Positions 11,415-23,339 of a DNA stretch of 64,000 bases are shown piece by piece. Under the pieces are notes generated by a model. The model was not told the DNA's origin and ran no database searches. It saw only the letters and a list, made by a program, of their open reading frames with translations. Numbering within the stretch: position 1 is the first letter of the stretch; the number at the start of each line of letters is the position of its first letter. A program made the position numbers and the translations under genes. The DNA is from Chlorocebus sabaeus (lineage: Eukaryota > Chordata > Mammalia > Primates > Cercopithecidae), in NCBI RefSeq assembly GCF_047675955.1, contig NC_132911.1, forward strand, positions 70,713,133 through 70,777,132, in the 5' to 3' direction.

Positions 11415-11691
11415 AAAGAATGAAGAGGAAGAGGAGGCAGCACAACAGACCCTTCCTCAGGCCTAGAGACAGTTGGGGCTGGGGTCCCACAGCTTATCAG
11501 AGATCCGTGACCCCAGCATGGGAGAGCAATCCAGGGCTCACACAGCTAAATCCCAGTCAATGCTGAAGTGTGCTGGGTGAGACTGGCCTAAGGACAGGGG
11601 GAAAGAGTGGGAACAAGGCCTTTCACCCAGAGATGAGGGGTGTGGGAGTTTACCCGCCCATGGCTTAATGGGAAGGAAGTGTTCAGATGGA

Positions 11692-11705
11692 CACCAGGTG
11701 GCAGC
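11692..11705 (+). promoter_or_regulatory. CTCF-like core motif
   Basis: CACCAGGTGGCAGC closely fits the known CTCF core (CCACNAGGTGGCAG family), with GGA upstream. It sits in unique intron DNA, not in a repeat. Occupancy cannot be judged from sequence. Confidence 0.5.
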
Positions 11706-12592
11706 AGCTCTGCCCGCAGTCAGCCAGCTTGGGGCGGGAGGAGGGATGAAGAAAGTGCCCTTGACCGGGAATTTCCCAGCGATTTTAGGAATGTGGTGAC
11801 TTGAAGCCTTGGATAGGGCTTAGGGGGAAGAACACAGTACAGAGTGTGTCTATTGTCCAAGCAGCCTCTGGACTTAGCCCTAGTTAGGCCACTGGTTAAT
11901 TTTCAGTTAACTCTCTATGTTCCTGAGTACTTGTCCACTCTTTGGGACCGGTGAGGAGGGCTACCAAGTGGTCCAGTCCCAGACCCTGCTACCCACATAG
12001 ACACTCAGTGCTGTGGGGATCTGAGGACAGAGAAAGATCACCGTGGGCCACCAGCCTCAGGGAAGGCTTCCTGGAGGAAGCAGCCTTGAAGGGGAGACAG
12101 ATGAGGCCTAGAGCCAGAGGGTGAAGGAGGAGGTGCTGTTGTGTGAGCATCAGAGAAGGGAGCACCTGCTGCTGGCAGTGGAGCTACTGACACACACAGG
12201 GACCAATGGGAGGCCGAGCTGCATAGATGAGGACGTCCTGTGCTGAGGAGCCTGGAGGAACAGGTGCAGAGTCGTTCTGCCCTGCAAGGTGGTTGGGCGG
12301 GGGTGGGGGTGACTTATGCTTCTAGAGCCCAAGGAGGGGCATGAGGAATGTGGTGGATCTGGTCGGAAGCAAGGAGGTCCGAGGTCACCGTCGCTTGAAG
12401 GCTGCAGCAGAGGAAGCGGAGAGGCTGGGCTGGCCCTACCCTACGCAGCCTAATCAAAGCAAGAATCTGCAGAATTTAGTAACAAGTTGGACACCAGTGA
12501 TGATGGAAGTGTGAGGGTGGCAGTTGCCACATAAGACTGAGCTGCGCTGTCTCCAGTTTCTCGTTTCTCTCTCCTGAGTTTCTCTAGGTCAG

Positions 12593-12775
12593 TGGCTCAA
12601 AGTGGAGTCCCAGGACTAGCAGCACCAGCAGCACCTGGGGAATTGTTAGCAATGCAGATTCTCAGGCCCACAGCAGACCCACGGACTCGGAAGCTGGGGT
12701 GGTGGGACCCGGCACTGTTTATCAAGCCCTCCCAGGCAGTCCCACACCTGCTGAATGATGAGGACTATGCCCGGG
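12593..12775 (+). repeat. MER5A-type hAT remnant just upstream of exon C
   Basis: CAGTGGCTCAAAGTGGAGTC, ACCTGGGGAATTGTTAGCAA, ATGCAGATTCTCAGGCCC and TTTATCAAGCCCTCCCAGG follow the MER5A consensus. It ends about 105 bases before the exon. Confidence 0.85.
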
Positions 12776-12880
12776 TGGTGGTGTTTCCATTCAGTCATCC
12801 CCACTTGCAGATGGCCTCAGTCAGGGCCAGAGTGGGAAGGCAGATGCATCCTCACACTCCCTCCCGCTTCCTCATGGCAG

Positions 12881-12978
12881 ATTCCGCCAGTGCCCCGGAT
12901 CTCAGTGAAAACTCCGACCTCTGCCTCGTTGGAGGCGACAGTCATGGGCACAGAGAAGGGAGCTGTTCTGATGAGAGG
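12881..12978 (+). CDS. Coding exon C of unidentified gene
   Basis: The acceptor is CTCCCGCTTCCTCATGGCAG and the donor is AGG|GTAAGT at 12979. The 98 bases in phase 0 give 32 codons starting IPPVPRISVKTPTSASLEAT and ending VLMR, plus GG, which with A of exon D makes Gly. The segment is Pro/Ser/Thr-rich with a PPVPR motif that could bind SH3 or WW domains (inference). A second frame is also open (SASAPDLSENSDLCLV...) and would end after IQTSQEDD in exon D, but exon B cannot feed that frame. If an isoform skips exon B, that reading deserves a check. Confidence 0.8.
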
Positions 12979-13609
12979 GTAAGTGCTGCGTCTCTGGCCC
13001 CACCGCCTGTGGCCTCCCACTGTCCTGATCCTTCCTTCCCCAGAAGAGCACCAGGCCGCCTGGCTGACAGACCCTGGAGAGGCTGACACAAACCCATGCC
13101 AGCTGCAAGTTACCTTTTAATGAGGCCAATAATCCTGGGTCTCTGCAGTGCCTCATCAACTGTTTCCGTAGGATTAAATGGGAGAGTTTTTCATGGTTTC
13201 CACTTCATTAACGCCACTCTTTAGGCTTGGAGAAGTCATTTGGGAGGTTTTTTGGTTAATTAGATGAATGTAATCACGAGCCATATTCAGAACCTCCCAT
13301 AAGCATGTGGGCATCAGAAATGTCTCATGAGTAAGTTCAGGGTCCCCTGCCCACCAGTTAAGAAGTGTGTCAAGAACAGAGGTTTCAAACCACACTTGCA
13401 ACTGCAGTGTGACTACTTGCTTTCATCCAGAACCGGCAGCTAGGGAGGCAGGAGTGAATAACCCCAACACCCCTCAGTGACACTGCCTTCTGCCTTGCAC
13501 CAAGACAGTGAGTCTTCAACTCGATTCAGCACATACTTGTATACCCCGGACTACGTCCTCCACACCACAGGCATTTCAGGGTGGCAAAGGGTTAGGTTCT
13601 TTTCTCAGA

Positions 13610-14115
<506 letters not shown>

Positions 14116-14324
14116 TGTTTCAGGAAATTCATCTAGTAGTTGGGAAGCCACGCACTTGGGAACATGTTGGATGCACGCAGGTGGGGCTGCAGACTACACC
14201 GTCAGCCTAAGCACTGCACACTTTGAAAGCAATGGGAGGTCAGAGCAAGAACAGGCTAGTGAGGAGCACTTCTGAGTGACAGAAGGTTGGCTAGAAAGAA
14301 TTATAAAAACCAAGTCATGTGTCA

Positions 14325-14470
14325 CTCAATGTATGGGGACTTAATTGGAGAAAACAAAAATTTTTTTTCTTTGATTTTATTATATCCAATAAATATCCAA
14401 AAAGATTGGATCATATTTATTTTACCTTAATGAGGTACAGTTTTTAAGTGGCAATAACTGTTGCTGGCTG
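14325..14470. other. AT-rich intron segment
   Basis: Short AT-rich stretch with no recognised element; unassigned. Confidence 0.35.
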
Positions 14471-14664
14471 CCGGTGTAAACAAGCAAAAACTTCACTGTG
14501 CCGTGACAGAGGCCACCCTTTCAGTCCACGTGGCTGCATTGCAAAGGGTTCTAAATGGCTCCCTTCTCTCTAAACTCAGTCATTGTCATTTCAAGTTGTT
14601 CCTGGACCCTGGTTGCAGAAAAGAAAAGTAAGGCCACCATTTCTTTCACCTAAGGGGAGAAGGG

Positions 14665-14860
14665 TGTAGGGAATGAACACATGTTGAGGCCCACAATGTG
14701 CCAGATGCTTCACTCTCTCATTTTCCTCCTCCAAAAAGCCCCTTGAGTTAGATGAGATTATCCCCATTTTGCGCATGAAGAAATTGAGGCTGGTAAAGGT
14801 TAAGTCGCTTGCCTGAGGTCACACAGCAGATGGGAAGCAGGAACCCATCCCAGACTTCAT
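14665..14860 (-). repeat. MIR SINE, near full length, reverse
   Basis: ACATGTTGAGGCCCACAATG, TGCCAGATGCTTCACTCTCT, TTATCCCCATTTTGCGCATG, AAGAAATTGAGGCTGGTAAA and CCTGAGGTCACACAGCAGAT follow reversed MIR order with good conservation. Confidence 0.9.
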
Positions 14861-15221
14861 GCTTTTTCAATAGCTGCACTTGGGGACCTGTCCTTTCCAG
14901 CAAGTTTGTTCACATAGAGGCTAGAGAGGTAGGGATGCAGAGCCTTTGGCAAGACCAGACCCAGAGCAGGGGGACAGGAGCAGAACTTGAAATCCTTGAA
15001 CCAGTGTGTCCAGGGCCACCTCCTCCATTCACGCCATGGGAAGCTTTCCCCAGGGGAAGCCGTTCCTGTGAGGGTCCCTACAGTGACCTTACAGCTGTGT
15101 GGATCCTGGTCACAGAGGAGGAGCAAAGGAGATAGAGCTCTGGCCACTCTTCTCGAGGGCAAAAATGAAGTCTGGCTTGTGAGCGGACCACCCTCCCCAC
15201 CCACTCCTGGCTTTTCTTTAG

Positions 15222-15405
15222 ATCCAGACATCTCAAGAAGATGACTGAAGAGTATCCAGCCCTTCCCCAAGGAGTGGAAGCCTCTCTACCACTGACGGGC
15301 AGTGCTTCCTGCGGGGTCCCCGGCATCCTCCGGAAAATGTGGACAAGGCACAAGAAGAAGTCTGAATATGTGGGAGCCACCAACAGCGCCTTTGAGGCCG
15401 ACTAA
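15222..15405 (+). CDS. Terminal coding exon D with stop
   Basis: The acceptor is CTCCTGGCTTTTCTTTAG before 15222. The first A completes Gly (GG|A), then 60 codons run to TAA at 15403-15405. Visible parts are SRHLKKMTEEYPALPQGVEA, a short neutral stretch, the basic cluster RKMWTRHKKK, and the tail SEYVGATNSAFEAD. The basic patch with a YVGA-type tail could serve membrane or protein binding (inference). Summed with exons A-C the visible protein is 164 residues, with no membrane segment. An alternative frame stops after 8 codons (TGA at 15246-15248). I do not recognise the protein and give no symbol. Confidence 0.82.
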
Positions 15406-16069
15406 AGGTGACCCTCTTCAGGTGCCCTGTTTTGGCCGAGGTTCCCTGAACAAGAGGAAAAAACTTCAGGACTGGAACTGAGCCACACACACCTCTGCTA
15501 GTAGCTGGTCCAAACCCATTATCCTCCCTCACTCATTGATCGACCTGGGATAGAGCACAGGAAAGAAATGTCCCTTGAAGGCAAAATATAAAACTGTCCC
15601 TTCTTAGAACTGCTAAAGCCGTTGGTCTGAAAGTGACTTTGGGAAGTCATAAAGTTTGTATCTCTATCTTTAAGCAAAAAATTAAACTTTCTCAGCTCAT
15701 TTTAAAGACCTCCAAGGAAGGAAAAAAGCAGTTCCTCTGTCTTCCTTGTGAGTTGCTCTAAAGTGTGTGATTTTCTAGTGTAAATTGACTTTGAGGCACT
15801 TGTAAACACAATGGTTCTTATTGTTTCCATTACTGCATTTACTTCACCTTGACAAGGTACAAGTTTCAAGGACAAAGCACTATATATTAAGTTAGTAGTT
15901 CTAATATCCACTTGAGAGTATACTCAAGGTTGATTTTCATGGCCATTTGGCATGATTGCATGAACTCTCTATTCTTTTATGTGCAGTTTTTCTATAGAAA
16001 AACATTAAAAGTTAAATGTTGACTGCTAATGTTTTCTGAAGTGGCATAGTCTAGTGGAATCAATAATCC

Positions 16070-16235
16070 CTTGCTTTGGTATAATAATTTGAACTTTTGA
16101 AAGTGCTTTCTCATCCATTATCTCTTATCTTCACAAAACCCCTGTGGAAGAAAGCACAATTATTCCCAATCTGCAGAGGGGGAAATGGAGGCCTTTGGAG
16201 GTTACAGGACCAGATACCAGATAGTGGAACCAGAC
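16070..16235 (-). repeat. MIR in the 3' UTR
   Basis: GAAAGTGCTTTCTCATCC, ATTATCTCTTATCTTCACAA, AACCCCTGTGGAAG and a GAGGGGGAAATGGAGGC block in reversed MIR order. Confidence 0.75.
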
Positions 16236-16589
16236 ACCAGGTCCTCAACTTCTCTCCAGGGGACTACCTGCTTTGCCTACTCTCTAGCAACTGATTTGGG
16301 GAAATTTTAAAATGGTGAGAGAGTGTGTCTCTGGGGGCAACCATTGAAGGGAAGACGGATAATGTTGGAACAAGTAAGGGATTTGAATGAAATACATTAT
16401 TATATCTTATATGTTAGCTTGAACCAGAAAAAGTTGCCATTTTTGTAGGTCAAAAATAAGCATCAATTTCATATGGTTCAACCTTATATATGATACTATG
16501 CTTTTGTTCTATCAATGAAAATGTCATCATCAATTCCATTGTCAACATTAGTAGCCTTAAAACTATAACATAATAATAATGATGATAAT

Positions 16590-16800
16590 GATAGTTATAG
16601 CTATGATCTATTAAATGCCTACTATGTTTCAGGCATGATACTAGGCAATTTACATGTATCATCCTAATCTTTCTAACAATTCTATTAGGTGGCCCTATCC
16701 ATTTAATAGATGCCAATTCAAAGAGGTTAAATGATTAGACTACGGCACCTAACTCATGTGAGTGTCAGGCTTCAATGCCTGTGTTAGAGCTACTCCTTCA
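16590..16800 (-). repeat. Second MIR in the 3' UTR
   Basis: TTAAATGCCTACTATGTTTC, AGGCATGATACTAGGCAATT, TACATGTATCATCCTAATCT and CAAAGAGGTTAAATGATTAG match reversed MIR. Confidence 0.83.
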
Positions 16801-17518
16801 CACAAAATAGTTCAGAACATAGAGAAGGACCAAGGTTAATAAGTGATTTTCATCCCAAACACTAAACATGATTGATGGGTAGAGGCTGCCCGAAGTGCTG
16901 TGTAGAGATGGAATCTGAGATAGAAGAATGCAGTGGTCAATTAGTAATGCTTGCCCATGGAGGGATTAGTTGACACATGCCTTGTATATTTGTCATCTGT
17001 GGCCTAAACTCTGCCCCCAAAGGTTTGTTTTCTAATTCAGAGGTTTAAATTAATCTAGCTCACTTAATGAAACCAGAGATCCTATGGTAAATTCAGCCTA
17101 AGACAGTGCTGGAAATTGCCATATGTTGGTACAAAGAAGTGTTTGGCCACATTACAGGTCTCAGACTCAACTGCTATGTGTGACTGCTGCTCTGTGCCTA
17201 TGCATGCTTTTTTGCTGAGTTCCCTGTTTCCATATCTCCAGGTGAACCATAAGAAGGCAGAGGGTGGCTGAGAAGCCTGGGCTTCTGGGATTCCACCTTG
17301 CATTCTCTGCTCTTCAACCATTGTTTTAGACTCTGAACACCTGATCCTCATACCTGAACGTGATTTGTAGACTTGGGCATCAAGTGCTCTTTTAAGAAGG
17401 GGCTGTCCCAAAGGACTGTTCAATAATCTTATTCAATAGAGATGTTGGAGTCCAGAACCAAGTTAGGGAGCAAACCAGTAACCTATGCTGGTCGTAACAG
17501 AGGATCCTACAATGATGT

Positions 17519-17637
17519 TTGTTTTTAAGACAGGATCTTGCTATGTTGCCCAGACTGGTCTCAAACTCCTGGGTTCAAGGGATCCATCCTCCCACCTCAG
17601 TCTCCTGAAAGCTAGGCACATGCCACCACACCTAGCT
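17519..17637 (-). repeat. Free Alu monomer (FLAM-like)
   Basis: About 118 bases, single monomer only: TTTTTAAGACAGGATCTTGC, TATGTTGCCCAGACTGGTCT, ending near CACATGCCACCACACC. It is strongly diverged, consistent with a fossil Alu monomer older than dimeric Alu. Confidence 0.75.
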
Positions 17638-17798
17638 TCTTACAACCATTTATTTTAATTTATTTCCTTTATAACTGATATCTTTCATTTGTATGTGGCA
17701 GCTATAGATTTATATAGGATGGAAGTAATTTATTTTTAATTTAAATATTTCATGTTGAACTGTTTGCCTTGTATAGAACATTTTATTTGGCCAATTCA

Positions 17799-17810
17799 AA
17801 TAAAAATAAA
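17799..17810 (+). terminator. Twin AATAAA polyadenylation signals
   Basis: AATAAAAATAAA gives two canonical hexamers six bases apart, followed within 15-20 bases by CTACTTTGTTTGTG, a GU-rich downstream element. This is the best 3' end candidate after the stop codon. Confidence 0.65.
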
Positions 17811-17829
17811 ATCTACTTTGTTTGTGACA

Positions 17830-19866
17830 TTAATGCGCCACCGTAAGAGCATGCCTAGGCTCCCTCATTAAATAAAAGTGGCGACTTTCACAAAGGGAAA
17901 GAATTAGGAACCTGGACCTCACTGCTCCTTTAAATGAGAGGGATGGTAAGAAAAAACCCAGCGTGTTCTTTCCATCCTAAGGCAATGTCTGGTTTTGATA
18001 TTATGGGCACTGCTCAGCAGTTAACAGCAGGGTCACTTCTGTCAGGGCCTGGACTGGCCTGACCTGTCCTCCCTGGGCTCGACCTCCTCCTGCTGATACT
18101 GACCCCTTGGTCCCCACCATAAGCCCCAGGGGGTCCAGTGGCTATTGTCAGCCTGCTGGTCTCTCACCTTTGATGGGGAGAAGATGTAACCTCCCTGTTC
18201 TGTGCCCACCTCTTGTTCAGCCTCGCTAGAGACTGCCCCCATGACTCATGTCACAGCCACTTGCAGAAGGACGCCAAGGCTCGCTGCAGCAGGTCATCCG
18301 GGAATGACCAAGCCTGGCGTCTTCTCGAGCCAGAGGCAACAGGGTTTCCAGGACATTTAGGGTAATAAAATCGCCTCTGTTAGGACCCAGTCCAGTCAAA
18401 TATTTCTGTTCTTACTTGAGCACTCACTGTGGCGGTTCCCCCACCCCACCCGGCACTCAGGTTGTCTTTTGAGCCAGCAGATGGGCAGTGGGTAGGAAAA
18501 GCAGCACCAGCCAGAGCCCAACTTTAAAAGGAATCATGTGACACGTTGTCTCCTTGAAATTGGCAGAGACCGAAGGACAAGCGAGGAAAAAACACAGGCA
18601 GAAAGATGACTCTCCTAAGGATTAGAATTTGCATTGAGTTTTGCAAACCACTGAGAGCTTTGTGGTTGACTATCACCACAATGCACAGCGAGAAGGCTCT
18701 CATTCTGCAGACCAGGCCACATGCCTGGAAGTTTATTTAAATTTTTGTTACACTGGACCCGGGACAAGATTCATACCTTTTAATACCCTTGGTCAGGAGG
18801 GAGCAGGGAGGGTGAGAAATGGCAGCAGAAGGAGCCTGACATGCGGCAGGTCATCAGTTGGGTAGCTGAGCTGCAGCAGCCACGTCCCTATGTCCTTGTC
18901 AGGGAGCCAAGCCAGGAGGCCCCCACTGCCCCCCATTATGGGCCCTTCCCCCACCCCTCAGACTTCTCAGGACCTGGGCAGTTCTGGAAAGCCAAGCACC
19001 ATTTCCCCAGGCCTGGGCTGGCCCCTTGGAGCACAGTTGCCATAAGGCTCATCTGCCTCCCCTGGGAGAGTTGCCCAGAGGAGCCCAAGGAGGGATAGGA
19101 AGGGCCTCACTTTTCCAGGAAGGACCAGGATCTAGACCCTGCCTGGCCCTAATTAGGCAGGAGTACCCAGAGTCCTGAGCAAATGCTGACCAACGCTTTG
19201 GACTGGATCCACAGAGAAGCACACTGAGTTTTCTATTCAACTGCCTGAGCCCTGGGCATTCTTCAGAGAGAGAGGCCCCACTTCGTCTTCAACCAGACTC
19301 CACCGAGCTCAGGATTTGCCCCAGCCAGGCAATGGAATGATTGGCATGGGGTCTGGGGACATCAGGAGTTAATCAGCAGCCCCCAGTGGACAAGATACAG
19401 CTATTTCTAAAATCAAAGATGCCCCAGTGACTGCTCCAAGTGTGACCACACCTCCCAGGTGACCACATTCAGATAAAGGCCAGCGGGAAAGCAAACAGTG
19501 GGAATGGTTTCATTGCCTCGCTGGGACCAGTTTGGCCACAACAAAACCCTGCTGAGGGCAGGTTTGCTTTCAGTTTCTCAGTGTCTTCACCTGCACCCCA
19601 CAGACCCCCATCTTCCCTGTTCAAAACACACACACACCACTTTTCCTTCTGTTCCTTTCCCGGGTTTCCCCCACATTCTGCTCCTTGACCTCTGGCAGGA
19701 CCTGACACCTCATCATGTCCTCTGCCTGCCAGGACTCCCACCTCCTCCTTCCCACTCGGGGCCTCCGTCCTGGGTGCCCCAGGCTCCGAACTTCCTTCCA
19801 ACTGCCAGAAACACTCACTGGCTCTGAGAGGTGCAGATGCTGTTGAACTTCATGGAGACCCAGTTT
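17830..19866. other. Intergenic unique stretch, GC-moderate
   Basis: No transposon recognised over about 2 kb, which is unusual in this Alu-dense window. Short open frames on both strands lack splice or homology support. Possible regulatory DNA just downstream of the gene (inference from repeat paucity only). Confidence 0.4.
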
Positions 19867-19885
19867 CCTCAGTAGTTGAAAAGAA

Positions 19886-20185
19886 TGATTTTTTATTTAT
19901 TTATTTTTTTTTTTTGAGACAGTGTCTCACTCTGTCACTCGCAATGGAGTACAGTGGCGTTATCTCAGCTCACTGCAACCTCCACCTCCCAGGTTCAAGC
20001 AATTCTCCTGCTCCGGCCTCCTGAGTAGCTGGAATTATAGGTACCCACCACCACGCCCAGTTAATTTTTATATTTTTAGTAGAGACGGGGTTTCACCATG
20101 TTGGCCAGGCTGGTCTTGAACTCCTGGCTTCAAGCCTCGGCCTCCCAAAGTGCTGGGATTGCAGGTGTGAGCCACCGTGCCCAGC
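19886..20185 (-). repeat. Alu with perfect 19-bp target duplication
   Basis: Poly-T then GAGACAGTGTCTCACTCTGT through to GAGCCACCGTGCCCAG. CCTCAGTAGTTGAAAAGAA is present intact at 19867-19885 and 20186-20204, the clearest insertion footprint in the window. Confidence 0.98.
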
Positions 20186-20204
20186 CCTCAGTAGTTGAAA
20201 AGAA

Positions 20205-22725
20205 AATGTTGTATCTTGCTCCAAATGTCCTAGGAAAGATTAAATGAAATAATCATTGCTGACATGCAGCTGGTATGCACCAGGACGACTGCACATGTGT
20301 GAACATGTCCACATGCCTCAACACTGACTGGTACCAGCCAATCCCAGAGCTCCCTGAAGCATCCCCTGTCCCCTGTTGGCCTGATTACCCAGGCCCTCCC
20401 CAGGACTCTCGCTGACCTCCCCACAGATCAGCAGCTGTGGGTAATGCCTGGCACAATGTGTGTGTGGGGGGGGGTGGGCAGCAGCATGGTGAGGGTGGTT
20501 TCAGACCTGCTCAGCATGGCAACTGGCATTTGTCCTCATTGGTCATTTGTCCATGCTCTTCCTATTAAAAATTTGGACTGTCCTCTGGAAGCAATGCGTT
20601 TGGGTGCACCTGTCTTCTAAGTTGAATTATAGACCACATAATTATCAGGCAGGCTAAGATAGAGTGGGATCACCCTTTAAACTGTCATCAGTCATTTATA
20701 CCTTACAGTAAGTGAATGAAGGAATGGAGAGGAGGTTTTCGTAGGGACTGGCAGGTAAGGTGAAAGGAAGGAGGTGAAATGCCAAGGGAAGGAAGGGTTA
20801 GGAGCCCAAATGGGGAAACAACTCCAGGCTATTTCTCCTCACTGCCTAGAGCCCTACTTATCCCCCAAACCCTACTTGTTCCCCACCAGCATTTTAAATT
20901 CCTTGGATTCAAGGTGCAATACTCCCTAGAAGCAGATGTCCTCCATGAAGAAGAAGGGAAATGGGCCCCGCAGATGGTGCTGCAGTCCCACTCACCAGCC
21001 CCAAACACCATGGACACCCAGGACAGTGTAGATGGGTGGGACAGTGGACCCTGCATGGTGAAGGAGCACCAGATTCAAGGCAGAATGCCCGGCCCCAAGA
21101 CTCAGCCCCACACTTTCTGGAGAGAGAGAGAGAGAGTTGTTGGTCAAGCTGCCTGAGTTTCTTTAAGCCTCTATTTCCCCTCATCTGTGAAATGTGGATT
21201 AAATTACCTGCCCAGTCAACCTCACAGGCTGATGAAAGATCAGAAGAGAGCTAGTGTATAAAAGGCTTTGTAAATTGTGAATCGCACTTCTAACATATGG
21301 TGTTATGCTAATCCACTCCATTCAGAAAGAAGCAGAGCTGGGCGTGGGGAGAAGTGACTCAGGCAGCTCAAGACAGGAGTGAGGGCTGAAAAACTAGGCG
21401 GGGACTGAAAATAGAACCGTTTGCAGAGCTCCCGTGCCAGGTTCCCGGGGCCAGGTTCACCAGCGACTGGCAGACAGGGGCTCCAGGCTGGCCAGGCCCC
21501 AGTTACCTGCTCCCCAGTGCTGCAGTCCGAGGTGGCCAGATGCCCCGCCTGGTCAGTGCAGGCCAGCGACCTCTGCTTACAAGCAAGAAGTGGGGGATGA
21601 TGACCAGCTTTTTGAATTTGAATGACTCTCTCTCCTGGAGCCGCCTGCCTGCTGCCAAATGCGGCTCTTGGCTTCTTGCCTGCATTCCCGCCAGCAAAAT
21701 TAGCCCACGGATGAAACCTACAAAGCACATTGGCCCAGGAGACCACAGGCCCTGCCTGCATGCTCCAGCCCCACAAGGGAAGCGTCCCCTGCCCATCCTG
21801 CCTTAGCTGAGTCCCAGCCCTCCTATTTTGAGGCAGGTAACAGGGCCGGTACCCGCAGAACTAAGCACTACTGAGCCATCAAGGTCCCGCGGCAAGCTGG
21901 CCTGTGTGGGTGTAACTAGGCAGATGTTTCATAAACAAACATTCCTTCAAGGCATTTCTGCTGCTAGCTCAGGCCAAGGAAAGCAAGGTAATAAGGAACA
22001 GTGACCTCACCAGGAAAGCAGGCTCCTCCGTCTCACACACAAATCCCACATCCCCATATATCCCGTACTCAGTGTGTCATGAAAATTCCCCAAGAGGCAC
22101 TCTCCTGTAAAGGGAGCAGGTAGCCAGTTGAGAAGCAGGCTGGGAGCAGGGAGGGAGCTTTTTCCAGCTGCCTAGAGATACCACCATCCCAGCAGCGAGG
22201 GGTGGGCAGTGCAGAGGGTTTCTGCCCTCTGTGGGTCCTGCCCTCTTGCCACCACAGAAAGAAAGCAGAACAAAGCCTAAGCTATTTGTCATTTTGGCTC
22301 TTTCGGGTCCTGGCCAGGCTCTGTGACAGCATGCTGCCTCGGCAGCCACTGGGAGCTGGAGCTGGACCTGGGAGCTGGGAGCTGAGCACTGGGTGCTGTT
22401 GCAAAACCACTCAGCCTGGTCCTGTTTCATTTCCCCCATCTGCTGCTTTGTTCTTCCTCAGGATGTGGTGAGAGGTGGAGACTGGGGAAGGAAGTAGGAA
22501 GAAGAGAGGCCTGGAAGTCCTGGCTGTTTGTTCCCTGCTCCTCCACCCTGAGAAGAGAGAGGGCAGAAAGTCACCCTCAGTCTCTGAAACTGGGTAAATG
22601 CACCCCCCAGGTACCCACCTGTGTGCTGGTGGCTACTTGAAGCTGCAAGCTAAACCCACACATCTTCCTGGGCCCTCCAGTTGGGCCGCGGTGGACTTTA
22701 TCACATTAAGACAAATACAACTGTA
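20205..22725. other. Intergenic stretch without recognised genes
   Basis: Holds a G-rich run (20466-20480) and a (GA)n tract (21119-21137). Open frames at 20779-21156, 21303-21776 and 22077-22439 occur on both strands and show no family features or splice context. No transposon recognised. Confidence 0.4.
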
Positions 22726-22727
22726 TT

Positions 22728-22965
22728 AACAGAAGCTAACATTTATGCTTTACATGTGCCGGACACTGTGCTAAGTGCATCAAGTGCCTTAGCTCATGCA
22801 ATCCTCCAAACAATGCCATGGGATGACTCTTTCATTTACCCTATTGGTTTACAGAGGCTTACCGAGTTTCTGAGGCTGCCTGAGGTCACACAGATACGGA
22901 TGACGGCCCAGAGATGGGCTCAGGCAGTTGGACTGCAGAGCCCACTGCAGGTAGATGTCCAATTT
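22728..22965 (-). repeat. MIR SINE, reverse
   Basis: AACATTTATGCTTTACATGT, GCCGGACACTGTGCTAAGTG, CAATCCTCCAAACAATGCCA and CCTGAGGTCACACAGATACG follow reversed MIR. The 103-residue open frame here is only this repeat. Confidence 0.88.
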
Positions 22966-23126
22966 GTACACTGCCCGAAGGTGCCCTACTAGCGACAAGT
23001 GCTGTGTGCATGGGCACTGCCTCCACTCAAAGACAGCACTCTCCACTTGCTTCGAGGGGACAGCTTCCTAAAGTGGCAAAATTTACTTGACTATTTCAGT
23101 TAAAGGTTGAGTTCTCTTTGGAGGTG

Positions 23127-23325
23127 TTAGTACCAAAACACCAATAGCTATATGTAACTATATAACTATATGTAACTGTTATGTAGTTATATAGTTATAT
23201 ACATATACTATATAACTAGTTATATACATATACTATGTAAGTAGTTATATACATACACTATATAACTATATGTAACTGTTATGTAGTCATATAGTTACAT
23301 ATAGTTATTGGTGTTTTGGTACTAA
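23127..23325. repeat. 199-bp AT-rich imperfect palindrome
   Basis: The outer arms pair well: TTAGTACCAAAACACCAATA at 23127-23146 is exactly complemented by TATTGGTGTTTTGGTACTAA at 23306-23325, apart from flanking changes. The interior is built from TATAACTA / GTAACTGTTATGTAG / TATATACATA blocks occurring in both orientations and also tandemly (about 34 bp spacing at 23205-23250). It would form a long hairpin or cruciform. Confidence 0.92.
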
Positions 23326-23339
23326 TTTAATTTTCTGTT

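Larger units (their letters stand above)
9502..12880 (+). other. Intron B-C (3.4 kb)
   Basis: GTAAGT...CAG intron. Beyond the MLT1, Alu, CTCF-like and MER5A entries listed separately it holds a G-rich tract at 9778-9800. The 10266-11120 stretch has no recognised element. Weakly L2-like DNA lies at about 12040-12130 (GGAAGGCTTCCTGGAGGAAG). Confidence 0.6.
15406..17825 (+). other. Probable 3' UTR of the gene
   Basis: It follows the stop codon directly, is AT-rich, and ends near two overlapping-range AATAAA signals (17799-17804, 17805-17810) followed by a TTTGTTTGTG downstream element. Weaker ATTAAA signals lie at 15681 and 16004, so shorter isoforms are possible. Embedded repeats are two MIRs and an Alu monomer. 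The extent is inferred. Confidence 0.6.

Noticed and set aside
12592..13086. 164-codon frame, longest on the plus strand near exon C
   Set aside because: It runs through MER5A sequence and through exon C in a frame that exon B cannot join, and it continues past the consensus donor.
20461..20481. G-rich run considered as a regulatory quadruplex
   Set aside because: Single G10 run with TG repeats; too simple to support a claim beyond low-complexity DNA.
22681..22992. 103-codon frame
   Set aside because: It is the reading of a reversed MIR.
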